Positions 10,856 through 21,979 of a DNA stretch of 64,000 nucleotides are shown in pieces (positions within the stretch are counted from its first letter, which is position 1; each line of letters begins with the position of its first letter). The notes below the pieces were generated by a model. That model saw only the letters and a list, made by a program, of their open reading frames with translations. It did no database searches and was not told the origin of the DNA. Source of the stretch: Cystobasidiopsis lactophilus. Lineage: Eukaryota > Basidiomycota > Agaricostilbomycetes > Agaricostilbales > Chionosphaeraceae. Position numbers and translations under genes: made by a program. The stretch covers positions 1,302,001 through 1,366,000 of the forward strand of contig BCIO01000003.1 of the NCBI GenBank assembly GCA_001599975.1, in the 5' to 3' direction.

Positions 10856-12468
10856 ATGTCATCTGCCGCCTTGCCTGCTCCGTCTTCCTCGGCGTCGTCC
10901 AAGCATGGCAGCTCGACGAGCCCGGCTGTGGTTGCTGGGATTACGATCGGCGTGACTGTGATGTTCATGATGGCCGTGTTGATGTGCGTTCAGGGCAAAG
11001 GTGCCGCCAAGGCTATTTATTGACAATGCGCATTGGACCAACAGCTTGATGAAGCGGCGGACGATCAAGGACTGGTTCGCTGTATGTCTTTTACTCTCTA
11101 CTAGATGTGTGGTGTTCAGGGGCTTATGAGTTGGCAGCGGAAACGAGGAAATGGAGACGGAACGCAAGATGAAGGTCCGCCCGTCATGCAGCAGACCCGG
11201 CCCTTCCAGAGCTCCCAGGTCTACTTGGTCAACGGCGCCTTGCAACCCATTCCTACAAACTCGTCCACAACTACAACAGAGACCACTCCGGCGCCTCCAG
11301 CAGCAGCGGGGGAGAGAACTGGCGGGCGTCGTGTGATGCGCTGGGGGCAAAGGCAGGACTCTGGCGCCTCCATTCGGTCTATCCCTCTGTACAGCGAAGA
11401 TCCTAAGGACGAAGAGCTGGTGCTGATGAAGCGGGAAAATGGGTCGGCCATTGCCCTGGTCGAGCCGGTCACCTCGGACACCAGCCTCTCGCGGATGGAC
11501 ACCAGTTCGTCGGACGAGAGCGCCTGGCCGGGTGGTGTGGCATCTCAGAGCGGGCATTCGGACGTGTCCAGCCCGCTGCTCGACCGGTTCCCGCCCAACT
11601 ACCCGGCGTCATCGTTCTCCGGTGGCAACCGGTCTCGGTCTTCCTCTGACGTGCCGCCTTCGCCCTTTGCACCTTCCTACCTCTCACCTAGCGCCTCTCG
11701 TCTCTCGGTCGACACCATCCCGGCTGCCTTTTCACCCGGCTCCGACTTGGGGCACGCTGCCACCAGCCCAGAGCCATCGAGCAGCAACCCGCGGCGGTCC
11801 ATGTTTCGCACTAAAGGCCCCTCGTCTTCTTCCATCTTGCCGCTCTATTGGAAGCGAGGGCGAAGCTTCAAGGGCCACCGCGCTTCTCAGTCGGCCAGCT
11901 CCCTCAACATTTCCGCCCCGCTCACCGACACCCTCGTCTCCTCCCGGTCTTCCTACATCTGTAAGTCGGCGCTCCATTTGATCACTTTCTGGTCTGAGCA
12001 GGCAACTCGGCTACAGATCCAAGAGCGGGCCTAACACCTGAACAGCTATCGTTCATCTCGAGCCGCGAATCGCTGCAGCTGATGGGCGTCTACACCCCGC
12101 ACGAGCCGCCAGCTTTTGAAGACTTGCCAGAAGCCATTCCCATCCCCGACAGCCGGCCTTCGGGGGACGATGACTTTGTGGAGGCGCCGCTCTCTGCGGC
12201 TTCACCCCGGCCTTCCACTGAAGCACCAACTTCCAACGAACTTCACCCCACGACCACGACTAACGAAACTATTAACGACGACCCTAGACGGCTCAGCCAG
12301 ATCTCTATTCAAGTGACGGCGGAGCCCGAAGACTCGGAGGAGGAGGAGCTCAGATCGACTGTGGATTTGGAGCGCCGCTCGGCCTCGGTCTTGTCCACCG
12401 CCACGTTCGAGACCGCCTTGTCCACCGAAGCATCTTCAGAAGCCAGCTATTCCACCGCACGACCATGA
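10856..12468 (+). CDS. Single-pass membrane protein, long Ser-rich tail
   Basis: Not recognised. Exon 1 starts MSSAALPAPSSSASSKHGSS and carries one membrane helix (VVAGITIGVTVMFMMAVL). A GTGCGT donor at 10984 joins an exon beginning near 11045 that reads LMKRRTIKDWFA, the basic inner flank. A long third exon and a last exon encode about 450 residues of Ser/Pro/Thr/Glu-rich, probably disordered cytoplasmic sequence, ending EASYSTARP. A short Ser-rich outside, one helix and a long phospho-acceptor-rich inside suggest a cell-surface sensor or adaptor, but that is inference from layout only. Confidence 0.6.
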
Positions 12469-13691
12469 TTCTCTCACGCCCACGCACACTCACACTATGG
12501 ACCATTTGTTTTTGTCGATATCTTCCTAGAACTGGACCCTCCCCATCCGATTTGTACTTTCTCACGACCCTCACGAAACTCTTTTGCACATAAGGCTGGT
12601 ACTATGAAACTGTGGATTGATTTCGAACTCTAAATTTGGCCTCCGCCGCCACCCATGCGAAACCTGTCGGCTTTGCGAACGCCTTCTCTTGAGCGCCATC
12701 GACGATTCGCGTCCTTGGAATGAATTGCTCCAGTCTTAAGAGCTGCCCCCAGGTTGCATGGGTCATCACTTGCTTCAGAGATTGGCCACCAACGCGTGCA
12801 GCTTGACCTGTTTCCTCTTTGTTTCTTCGTTCTCTGGTGGAATCTGTGCTTGTCTTCTCTTCCAAAGAGCTGCTTCCACATGACCTTCGAGCTTGGAGGG
12901 TGGCCACTTTGACGGGCTGACTTTCCCTGCCGTCGAGTGTGTGCCGGAAGCCGAGGAAGCCTGGCATCTCTGTCCTTCTGGATGGCGTTCTTACATTTGA
13001 CAACGCCTTTAATTCAAACGCCTGGCTGTGTTTCCGGCGTTCCCGGCTCGACGACTGGCTGCCACGGCTCGCAGCTACACAACTTAGGGCTGAAGCGATC
13101 TGGACTGGTTTCGGCGCAGCTCGCCAGCTGGACACAATGCCCTAAAAACTGTTCTTGAATCAACCTAGTCCGAAGAGCAATAGGCAATTTCTGTCTACTG
13201 TCTATCTTGCTCAGCTTGAAGTGCGTAAGCCTCGCTCCCTGGACGAGGTGGCGCGCTTCCTCTGCCGTCCCTCGGCCAACCTTACCGAAGTTGCACGCGT
13301 ACCACAGAGATCTTCTTGTGAAGCAAAACGTTTCGATGAATTCAGGCGGTTGGACAAAAGGACTTGGTACATCTTTTTCAAACTGCGCATCAGGAGCTCG
13401 TCAGTCCCACATTGCCTGTAGGAGACTTTTCTCGACGGCAACCGACACGCCACAATTCTGCATTCCTCAGGCCTCTGCTGACCGTCCACAGTCTTGACCA
13501 GGTGGCGGAAGGCGGCAGCTTTTCCCGCGGACTCTGTAGCCCGTTTGTCTGTTGTCTGTGTCAAGCCCAAGCGTGTCAGAATCAGTACTTCGCCCTTCAG
13601 ACACTCTCAATTCACATCTTGCTCCTGCATTCATTCCTCGATTCGAACCAGGGCGTCACACTCTTTCTTTTAGTCTTTTGCTCTGCTCACC
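12469..13691. other. Long gene-poor stretch
   Basis: About 1.2 kb without a gene I can support. Open frames up to 177 codons occur on the minus strand (12602-13135), but their composition is irregular and no intron-joined continuation was found. The last part is pyrimidine-rich and is probably the promoter of the secreted protein gene at 13692. Confidence 0.4.
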
Positions 13692-15442
13692 ATGCCTTCG
13701 GCTGCTCTCGCCTTACTGCTGGCACTTGTGTCCTCCGCCTTGGGTCACACTTGTAAGTCAGAACATCTTGCTACAGTGGAAGGTCATCTGAAAGTGTCTC
13801 GGTAGTCATCGCCTGCTCTCAGTTCAGTCGTTGCTGCTAGCGACCAACTGACCTCGACTGATCCTCTAGTCCAGCTTCGATCCGACGAAAGGAACAGGGC
13901 AAGAAGCTTGTGACTTGACCAATGGTCGGGCATATTGGAGGCCCTTTTCGACAACGTGAGCGCCTTCACATGATGTAGCTGGGTCAAACTCATCGGGCAA
14001 CTCCAGTACCAGGCAGTTCCTCTACACCCACTCTGGCTTGCAAGGCCAGCCTTTGTGTTCTGTCGGCAACAATGGCTCCCAGGAACTTGGACTCAGCGCC
14101 GCGGCTCCCGTGGTGAAAGCGGGTCAAAGTGTTCGCCTCCTCTGGGCGAACAACGGCCATTCCATGATTTCCAACTCTGGATGGGACCTCACTGGTCGAC
14201 TGGCGTACTTGTGGCATGCTCCAAGCGAGGACCCGACTGACGAGGTTGGTTTCTTCGTTTTTCTTCGTCTCTGGCCTCAATCTTGCTCACCTCTGACGAC
14301 AGCTCTTCAATACTACACCTTATGCGCAGCTTGATTGGATGGTGAGCCAAAGCAGAAGCTTCGAATACGGCAAGGCAAGTCAAGCAGCGTCGAGCCTCAT
14401 CGAAATTTGGCTAATTTCGTCGCCACAGGACTTTGACATCCCGGAATCTGCAGACAAGAACCGTGAGCACCTTCCCTAACCATCTTGGAGCCAGTCAAGT
14501 TGACAAGAACAGACTACGGCGTCGGCAACTTGACGTTTTCGGAGGACTTGGAAGAGGGCATTCACACGTAAGATTTCTTCCCTTCTAAGGCTTCTCCTGA
14601 CTGACTCAACGACTTTACAGCTTTGTTTTTGGCTGGAGATGGGTAATCACTGACGCCAGCGACACAAGCCTTACTTCGACCACGTCACGCAAGTTGTCTC
14701 TGGCTTAGCCTCGCTCCATGTGCTCACTGCCAGCGGCACCACAGTTGCATGCAGTACTACGTCCAAAATGATGCTGCCGACGCACCTATGAAGACGGCAG
14801 GTCCAATGCCAGCTCAAGGCTGGTACGTGAATCTCGTTGGCCCACCGAACACGATCTAAACCAGTCATCGACCATCAGGCAAGCGAAATACACCATCACC
14901 AGCGGTGAAGTGGTCACACCCATGACCGGCCTGGTTCAAACCTTGGATGCCAAGCCAACAACAATCACGCGCGATGCAGACGTCGGCGGTGGTGAGTGCT
15001 CAGCTTTCTGCCTTTGCCAGAATTGATCTCTGAACCCGTTCGACGAATCAGGCACTTACCTGGCATACACACGAGCCGCAGAGAACTTCGTGGGCGCCGA
15101 CATACCGTACACCACGCTGAGCGCCGGGCCTGTGGCGACTCCCAACGCTGGCACGAAGGCTGCGCCCACCACTGCGACGCCTCCCGCTCCTACCTCAAGC
15201 GCCAGCGCTGATACACCAGCTGGAGGGGCTGATGATGTTGTCAATACCGCTACCGCTGTCGCCGCGCCAGACGACGTCACGACATCTAGCACTCTCTCCA
15301 CGCAAGCAACTCAAGCCCCTGGCGCTGCTGCGCCCGTCAGATGGGCCAAGCAAAGGCCTCATGTGAGCCTTCTCTCCTGATGAAAGGGCCAAAAGCTCAC
15401 AGGCGCATTCAGTGGCACGGCCGGGCAGCCGCTCGCCACTGA
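13692..15442 (+). CDS. Secreted beta-sandwich-like protein, copy 1
   Basis: Exon 1 (from 13692) is a signal peptide, MPSAALALLLALVSSALG, followed by His-Thr, then a GTAAGT donor. Later exons give FDPTKGTGQEACDLTNG, AYWRPFSTT, GLQGQPLCSVGNNG, VKAGQSVRLLWANNG, DFDIPESADKN, VGNLTFSEDLEEGIHTFVFG and CMQYYVQNDAADAPM. An Ala/Thr/Ser/Pro-rich linker follows. The last micro-exon after 15363 gives WHGRAAARH. A strand pair like 'DLEEGIHTFVFGWRW...CMQYYV' and a possible N-terminal His after signal cleavage resemble copper histidine-brace proteins (LPMO-like), but I cannot name a family. One or two short 5' exons remain unresolved. A tandem paralogue follows at 16205. Confidence 0.6.
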
Positions 15443-16204
15443 GCCAGCTTTCTCCTTTCTTTGACCATCCTCGCTCCTTACGTCTTCATTCTCTTTAATT
15501 TTCACAACAGTGCCTCTCTTTTCTTGGGTTCTTGGGTTGAGTTTGCAATGACTAGACGCTGCCTAAATTTGCCACCTTGTGGCGAGAAGTTCTTCCAGAG
15601 AGCCTAACGAGAGCAATCGCGGCCTAATCCACCTCATTCTGCTAGCCTGTGAGATACCTGCCGCAGTAGAACCTTCCTTGAGGATCTCACCACTTGCCAC
15701 CCGCCTGCCACTCTGGACGCGTCTTGTGCGCGCCGACACTTTTCTTCCTTCCGCCTCGTTTGTCTCTTCCTACTGTCCCCGCTGCAATAGAGCGATGTAA
15801 AAGTGGAGTTATACGCTCTCGAATTGACGCTTGACCAAGACTTGCAATTGGCCTCAGTCTGTCTCGTGCACGCGCAAGATCATTGATGTTCTCCATCATC
15901 CATGGGCTGCCTTGGAGTGCCTCTACTTACCCACTGCTTGCACACGGCAACGTCGGTGTGACATGCCTCGGTCTGTGTCTCGACTTCGGGCTGCGTTCTG
16001 CCAGAAAGTGACCGACTACGTGGTGAAAACTTCTGGGCGCGTCGTGAGTTTCAGTGGTCGTCTGCCCTGCTTCCGCCCTTCCCCAGAACGCTTCTTTCTG
16101 CTTGTATCAAGCCCAAGACTGGAACTCCGTGTCATGTGCTTCTGCATTCAAGGTTTCTCAGAGCCAATTTATCTCGTTGGACTCTCCCCATCCCGAATTT
16201 TGCG
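15443..16204. other. Spacer between the tandem secreted genes
   Basis: About 760 bases with no supported gene; likely the 3' end of copy 1 and the promoter of copy 2. Both copies are preceded by pyrimidine-rich sequence containing TCAAGCCCAAG (near 13561 and 16109), which may be left over from the duplication. Confidence 0.4.
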
Positions 16205-17893
16205 ATGACTTTGCTCAAATATATCACACTATCCTTCCTGGCACTCCAAGTACATGGAGATACCTGTACGTTCCCTCTCAAGCGCGACCCGTGCATCACG
16301 CCCACTCCTGCGGCCAGTCCTTCAATGCATTCAGTACGGGCAAGCTCGATTGCTCTGTCGCTGAACTCATGCGGACCTTTCCAGCTATGACCCTTCCCTC
16401 CCTGGACAAGCAGCCTGCGATTTGGACAATAATAGCCCGTATTGGCGCCCATTTTCATCTATGTAGGCCACTTGCGATGCACACTTGACCTTGCTGATGC
16501 TTTCTTTTGCTGTCTTGCCACAGTGGCAAAGGTTTCACTTACGATCACTCCGGCCTTCCAGGCCAGCCGCTGTGCTCTGTCGGTTCGGCGGGAGCTCAAA
16601 CGCTCCACCTCAGCACGGTTGCTCCGGTCGTCAAGGCGGGTCAGACCGTCAGACTCCTTTGGGCCAACAACGGTGGATCGTTGATCTCCAACCCTGACTA
16701 TGGCTTCTTTGGAAGACTGGCATACGTGTGGCACGCTAGCGCCGAGGATCCTACTGATGAGGTTCGTTGCCCTCAGTCTGCATCGAAGCACAGGACCTGA
16801 ATGGTGACGCCAGCTCTTCAAAACCACACCGTACGCGCAGCTTGATTGGTCAAACTCGTTCAGCCGGAACTATACATTCGGCAAGGTACGCTATTGGGAC
16901 CAGGCTGTATGCTCACGAGCCAAATTGAGCTACTTGCACAGGACTTCGACATGCCGAATTCGGCAGATAAGGAGCGTGCGTGTTGTCTTCGGCAATCAAG
17001 TCGACGACGGCTCAATTAATGGACAGACTTCAGCGTCGGCAACCTGACCATTTCGCCCGACTTGGAACACGGTCTCCACACGTAGGGATCTTCAGCCCAT
17101 ACATCTAATTCGATGAACTGAATCGTTACTCAGCTTTGTTTGGGCTTGGAAATGGGCGATTATTCCAGGAAACGAGGATGTGTCTTTTGACTGGCTGCAG
17201 TAAGTCTCCCAACGCGGTCGAACGCGGCCGATTTTCCTCGAACTGATTTGCGGCCAGATGCTTTCAAATATTTGTTGACAACCCAAGAGCTGACGCACCT
17301 ATGAAGACTGCCGGACCGATGCCCAGCCCAACATGGTATGTGGTTTGTTGACTATGCCGGGGAAAAGCGTCGTCATCAAGTTGTGATCCACAGGACCCCG
17401 GTTTACACAATCACTGAGGGCGAAGTGTTCACGCCAATGACCGGCCTCGTCCAAACTCTGGACGCTAACCCAGTCATGATCACCCGGGATGCATCGGTTG
17501 GCGGTGGTAAGCCTTCCCCTTTGCCATTCACTGCTCTTTGCATGTATCTGAGGACACCATTCAGGAACCTACCCTGCCTATGGGCGGTCCGCTGACAACT
17601 TCGTTGGCGCGAACATCCCTTTCACCACGCTGGCGGCCACAGCGGCCGCTCCGACCGCTTCGGACCCAGTCGTCTCTACACCTGCTGGTGGAGCTGGGGA
17701 TGTGGTCAAGACAAGCACAGCTCTGCCAACGCCCACCAGCTCCATGACTTCTTCGGTGGCACAGAAGACTCATGTCAATGTTCCACCCTTCGGATGGGGA
17801 AGACAGAGGCCACATGTGAGCTACTCTTTGCACCTGTTTCATTCACTGCTAACAAGTCCTGCCTAGTGGCACGCCCGCGCTGCTCGCCGCTAG
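16205..17893 (+). CDS. Secreted beta-sandwich-like protein, copy 2
   Basis: Paralogue of the gene just upstream. It starts MTLLKYITLSFLALQVHGDT (signal peptide). Matching exons give CDLDNNSPYWRPFSS, GLPGQPLCSVGSAG, VKAGQTVRLLWANNG, GRLAYVWHASAEDPTDE, DFDMPNSADKE, VGNLTISPDLEHGLHTFVW, CFQIFVDNPRADAPM and FTTLAATAAAPTA. The final micro-exon after a GTGAGC donor gives WHARAARR with a stop at 17891-17893. The conserved ends RPHWHxRAA of both copies are striking. Where copy 1 has His-Thr after the signal peptide, the aligned residues here are Asp-Thr, with a His two residues earlier. Function is not known; secretion is well supported. Confidence 0.6.
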
Positions 17894-17906
17894 GCCTCCA
17901 CTTTCC

Positions 17907-17956
17907 ATCCTTTCTTTCCTTCCTTCCTTCCTTCCTTCCTCGCTCTCTCTCTCTCA
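17907..17956. repeat. TTCC and CT microsatellites
   Basis: A run of CCTT/TTCC units (about 17907-17940) followed by a CT run (about 17942-17956), just after the stop codon of secreted copy 2. Such tracts are prone to length change. Confidence 0.9.
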
Positions 17957-18055
17957 ACTCTCTCCCTCTCAAACAATGCCATTCCTTTTTTGTAGCCAAA
18001 GGCTATCGGGGGATTGCAATGCTTGTCCAATTAAGCCCCGAACTTCGTCTTGCCA

Positions 18056-18220
18056 CACACTAGCGAGAGAGAAATCCGCCGCCAGCGGATTTCATAGGGG
18101 GACATCAAATTTGCACGTGATTGGGAACCAATTTCGGCTCATAAAGCAGGTTCCCGCACGTGCGGATTTGATGTCCCCCTATGAAATCCGCTGGCGGCGG
18201 ATTTCTCTCTCGCTGGTGTG
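18056..18220. mobile_element. 165-base hairpin MITE with 64-base inverted arms
   Basis: The left arm is 18056-18119 and the right arm 18157-18220. They are reverse complements over 64 bases with three mismatches, around a 37-base centre that itself retains a short GGGAACC pairing. The ends read CACACTAGCGAG and CGCTGGTGTG. The element is flanked on both sides by CCA (18053-18055 and 18221-18223), a likely 3-base target duplication. There is no coding capacity, so it is non-autonomous. A 3-base duplication and CACAC-type ends would fit a CACTA-like or Harbinger-like transposase source; which one is not determined. The high arm identity suggests a young insertion. Confidence 0.85.
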
Positions 18221-18948
18221 CCACCGGGCTTCACGTTGGCATCGTGCTCGAAAAGCCGCCGACCCGTACATTTGAGGGCAGCAGCGCACTTCAAATCGGC
18301 TTAAGGCGACTCAGGAGATATCTTGACACTCTGGGCGCAGACACCTCTGCTTTCAAGCACCGCCGTCCTGGCCTTGCTTCGTCCAGTTGCCGGTTGGCTT
18401 CGATCGATGACTTGCCTCCTTCAGACACGACTGGCCCGCTTCGTTGCCTTGCTTTGTGCTCGTCGTACCTGCGAAGAAACGCACTCTTGCTTCAGAGTCT
18501 TTGCAAGAGCCCTCGGACCGCCCAACTCGACTCCTCCAGGCGGCAGGCCTGCTTCTCAAAGATCGACCTCGGCTGAAGCAAAATCTGTTTTCCCTGCCTT
18601 GCCTTATCTGGATCTGTCCGTAGTCAAAGTCGTTGACTTCCACAGGGTGATCACTTTCAGCTTCCCGACCCGCTGTTCAGCTTGAGATGAGCCTCAGGAA
18701 GCCAGGAAGCTGTTGAACGAGACCCGAGCGTGTCTGCCTTTGCCCATGGGATCCTGATACCGATCCAATTCGAACAAATGCCGAACGAGGGACCTATAGC
18801 GTCGCGAGGAGACCCTTTGTTCTGTCCTAGAGGACCGGGGCTTCAGAATGCGACACCCCCTGGGCTTTTGCCGTTCTTGCTATCCTACCATCCTCGTTTG
18901 CCTGTATTGGTCATCTTTGATATCTATTGCCCAGGTGGAGCGCAAGAG

Positions 18949-21416
18949 ATGACTGCTACAGCACCCGGACTTGCTCACATACAGGGCCTAGTTAGCGGCT
19001 CTGGCGCCTCTGAAGCCATCTTTTCCCTGTCCCTCAATGCCCTCACGCTCTCTGACGACCAAGAAAAAAGCCGGCATGCCAGTCTTCAGGGCAAGAGCCA
19101 CGCTTGGAAAGCTCTTACCGCCCCGCGTGGCGACAACATCGAGCGACTCAAGAACGTACGCCTCAACTCGTCCATGCTCATTTGGGCAACAAAAGAGAAC
19201 GGAGAAACGACGTACGTGGCATATCTTTTCACGAGATGGACGAATCTAAGCCCTACTCATCGAACAGGAAGATCCTTATCGACGTCGGGCAAACCTTTCC
19301 CATCCTTCTGGCCGAAGGCTTCGCTCAGCACCTGCTCGACCTCGATGCCATCTTGTTGACTCATCCTCACTCGGATGCTATCGGTGGCCTGGGAGTTCTG
19401 GCTCGATATATGTCGCTCGCCCTAACAACGAAACTGCACGGCCCCAATGTTCGCAAGCGGCCCAAGGTCTACGGCGACGAAAAAGTTCACAAAGAACTAA
19501 GCATGCTCTTTCCATCCCTCCAGTCCGGCGTCCCCGACTTGCGAGGCCTGCATTTCGTTTCTCTGGGACCGCCTGGTCTGGACCGAGAACCCATGCTTAT
19601 CCCCAACTTTCCCGGAGGAGTTTCTGTAGAGGCCTTCTGGGCTAAGCACGGTTATGTAGAGAACACTGGGTTCATCATCGACAACAGCCTGGTAAGCGAG
19701 ATCTCCTTCCCGTGGGCCGCACGCTCACTCTTTCTTTAGGTTTACTGTAGCGACTTGGCAGAAATTGTAAGATTGGCCTCCGCTTCACCTCCTGTGACTA
19801 ATCAACATCTGGACAGCCTGATGCTGCCCGCACTCGCTTGAATAGGCACAGCGGCTCAGGCTACAAGGCCCTCGTTCTCGACATGCTCGCCCCTTTGTCT
19901 GCCCCTCACCATTCTCATTTCACTTTCAGCGCATTTGTGGAAGAAGCTCGAAAGCATAAAGCAGAGCTTGTCTTGGCGACTCAAACCAGCTCTGACCACA
20001 GTGAGTTGACCCCGTACTCTTGAAATACCAAGCTAAGGCAAGCCATTCGTCGGCAGTGTCTCATGAGCTGCTTGTGAAGCTGATGAAGGGTATCAATGAA
20101 CTGCCAGAGGGACATTCTCATGGAATCGCCCTTGAGAAGTACCTCGCCAACGCACTGGATGACACTAAAGAGGCCATCAGCAACAACAAGGTCATGAAAA
20201 GAAATTTGCTCAGGCTCTGGACACCAATATACCGCTGGCATGCCGAGAAAGGCATTTCGAGCAACCCGCCTGAGGAAAAGATGCTCGGTGAGTGCAGTTT
20301 TGTGTCCACATTGGTAGCTGAAGTCTTGGTCGCAGAGGATTCCTTGAGCCTAGTCCCTGGCAGTGGCACAAAAATCAACGCTGAGCAAGCGTTCGATGGC
20401 CAATACCTGCACATCAAGACTCATCCGCATGTTCCTTGCCCGAAGATGCCGGGCTACAGCGAGCATCAGACGGGACGTTGGGACTCTGTTGCGCCTTCGG
20501 AGACTCCTCACAAGATCGTTGGCCACGAGTAAGCTCGTTGAGTCTTTGTCTGCGCCGGACTCCAATGACCGAGCCCTCGCGTTCAAGGCATCTCACTATT
20601 GAGCTTCTCGGAGCGGCCGCTGACTTTCAATTCGGAAACGGTTTGGTTTCTTCGAGCTTACACAACAGCATCGCTGTGGTCACTTTCAAAGGCCTGTAGG
20701 CTCGATTATCGTAACATGGCGAAGTGGAGCGTACTGACATGCCTTGGCTTCCAGTAAATATCTGATTGACCCTGGCTGGAGCTTGATTCTGGACATCTAC
20801 AAGGGAAAATTGGATCGTTTGATGGACTTGGCGGGCATCATCGTCACTCGCCCTTCCGAGGACGCCACTCTTGGCCTGTCGGTTTTGGATACCCTCGCTG
20901 ACATGCCTAGATGGACCAGCTTCCAGTCTTCTGAGGTCAATGTTTACGCCTCAGAGGCGGTGCGAACAAGCCTGAAAAAGAGCCTTTGGTTTTGTGAGTC
21001 GCCATGGCTTCAAAAGCTCTCCTGTGCACTTGGTGATTTTCGCGATGCCAGTTGGAAAAAAGGAGAAAACTCGCATTCTCCACCCGATCGAAGGGCTATC
21101 GAACCACGACATCCACGCATTTGAAGTCGTGTCATCGAGTGGTCCTGAGGGCCAGCTAGTCCACTCTTGCGGCTTGGTATTCGGCGAGTCCATGGTGTAT
21201 TGCTCCGACCTATGCGACTTTGTGGGTCTTACACCTGACGTTAGATGTATTCATATAATTGACGAGCTCTGTCTGCAGCCTACCACGGAATTGAACCGTC
21301 TCGCCTCCGAGTTTGCTAAGCGTCGACTGCCCTTGCTCGTTTTAGGCCTTCATAGCCGCCACATCAAAGCCAAGGAAGACCCGACCCACAACACTCCTCA
21401 AGCATTCAAGCATTAG
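18949..21416 (+). CDS. Two-domain metallo-beta-lactamase-fold protein
   Basis: The N-terminal half is a fungal MBL hydrolase of the PhnP-like group. Exon 1 ends at 19210 and joins KILIDVGQTFPILL. The metal motif is LTHPHSDAIGGLGVLARY (HxHxD). NTGFIIDNSL, VYCSDLAEI and LVLDMLAPLSAPHHSHFTF follow. A frame-keeping intron (about 20529-20584) links EHLTIELLGAAADF, which opens a second MBL-like domain: KYLIDPGWSLILDIY, then VTRPSEDATLGLSVLDTL and MVYCSDLCDF. In the second domain HxHxD is replaced by RPSED, so it should not bind the metals. The first in-frame stop is TAG 21414-21416; matching sequence (ETIKPLHVVATHMG) continues in the same frame after it. Two separate genes is the alternative model. 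Confidence 0.65.
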
Positions 21417-21979
21417 GTAGAGACGATCAAGCCCTTGCACGTGGTGGCGACTCACATGGGTTGGTGGCAAACGTTCATCTTGCCCGAAATTTGCTCATTC
21501 GATGTTATAGCGGAAGATCCACATCCAGCGCTAAAATCAGCAGTCTTACCCCTCTCTCTCGCCTGGCCTTACCGCGCGTTGCGTTGGTACCGGGACCACA
21601 AAGCCGACCGCTGGCTGCGAATCAACAAAGACACCTCCTTCCGAGCTGGTCGGCCTGGACTTATTCTGCAGATCTCGCCTGAAGGACACTAAGGAATCTG
21701 TTTCATCTTATCTCTCTTCTGTGTAGTCTTGTGCTCGAGAGTGGTGCAACGTTGCCCTCGAGTTTTGCCACCCGCTGCCATTGGCCATTGCCTTGCGAGC
21801 TGCTATCGAAGCCATGCGCAATTGTTGTCATTCAAGCAAGTTACATGACAGTCTAAGGAGCTGAGACCAACAGACGGATCGAGACCACTTGTTGATTAAC
21901 GTTGATTCGGGCGTACGCCAAGTGGGCTGACGTCCTGGCCGCCCCAGGTTGCTCCCTGACCGTAAACAGCATCGCCGCC

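Noticed and set aside
10859-11557. Minus-strand open frame of 232 codons
   Set aside because: Fully overlaps the Ser-rich membrane protein exons and lacks any domain.
20533-20600. Separate start codon for the second MBL half (ATG near 20565)
   Set aside because: Possible, but only ~30 bases would separate the two genes, while a 56-base intron joins the frames cleanly; the fusion model is preferred.
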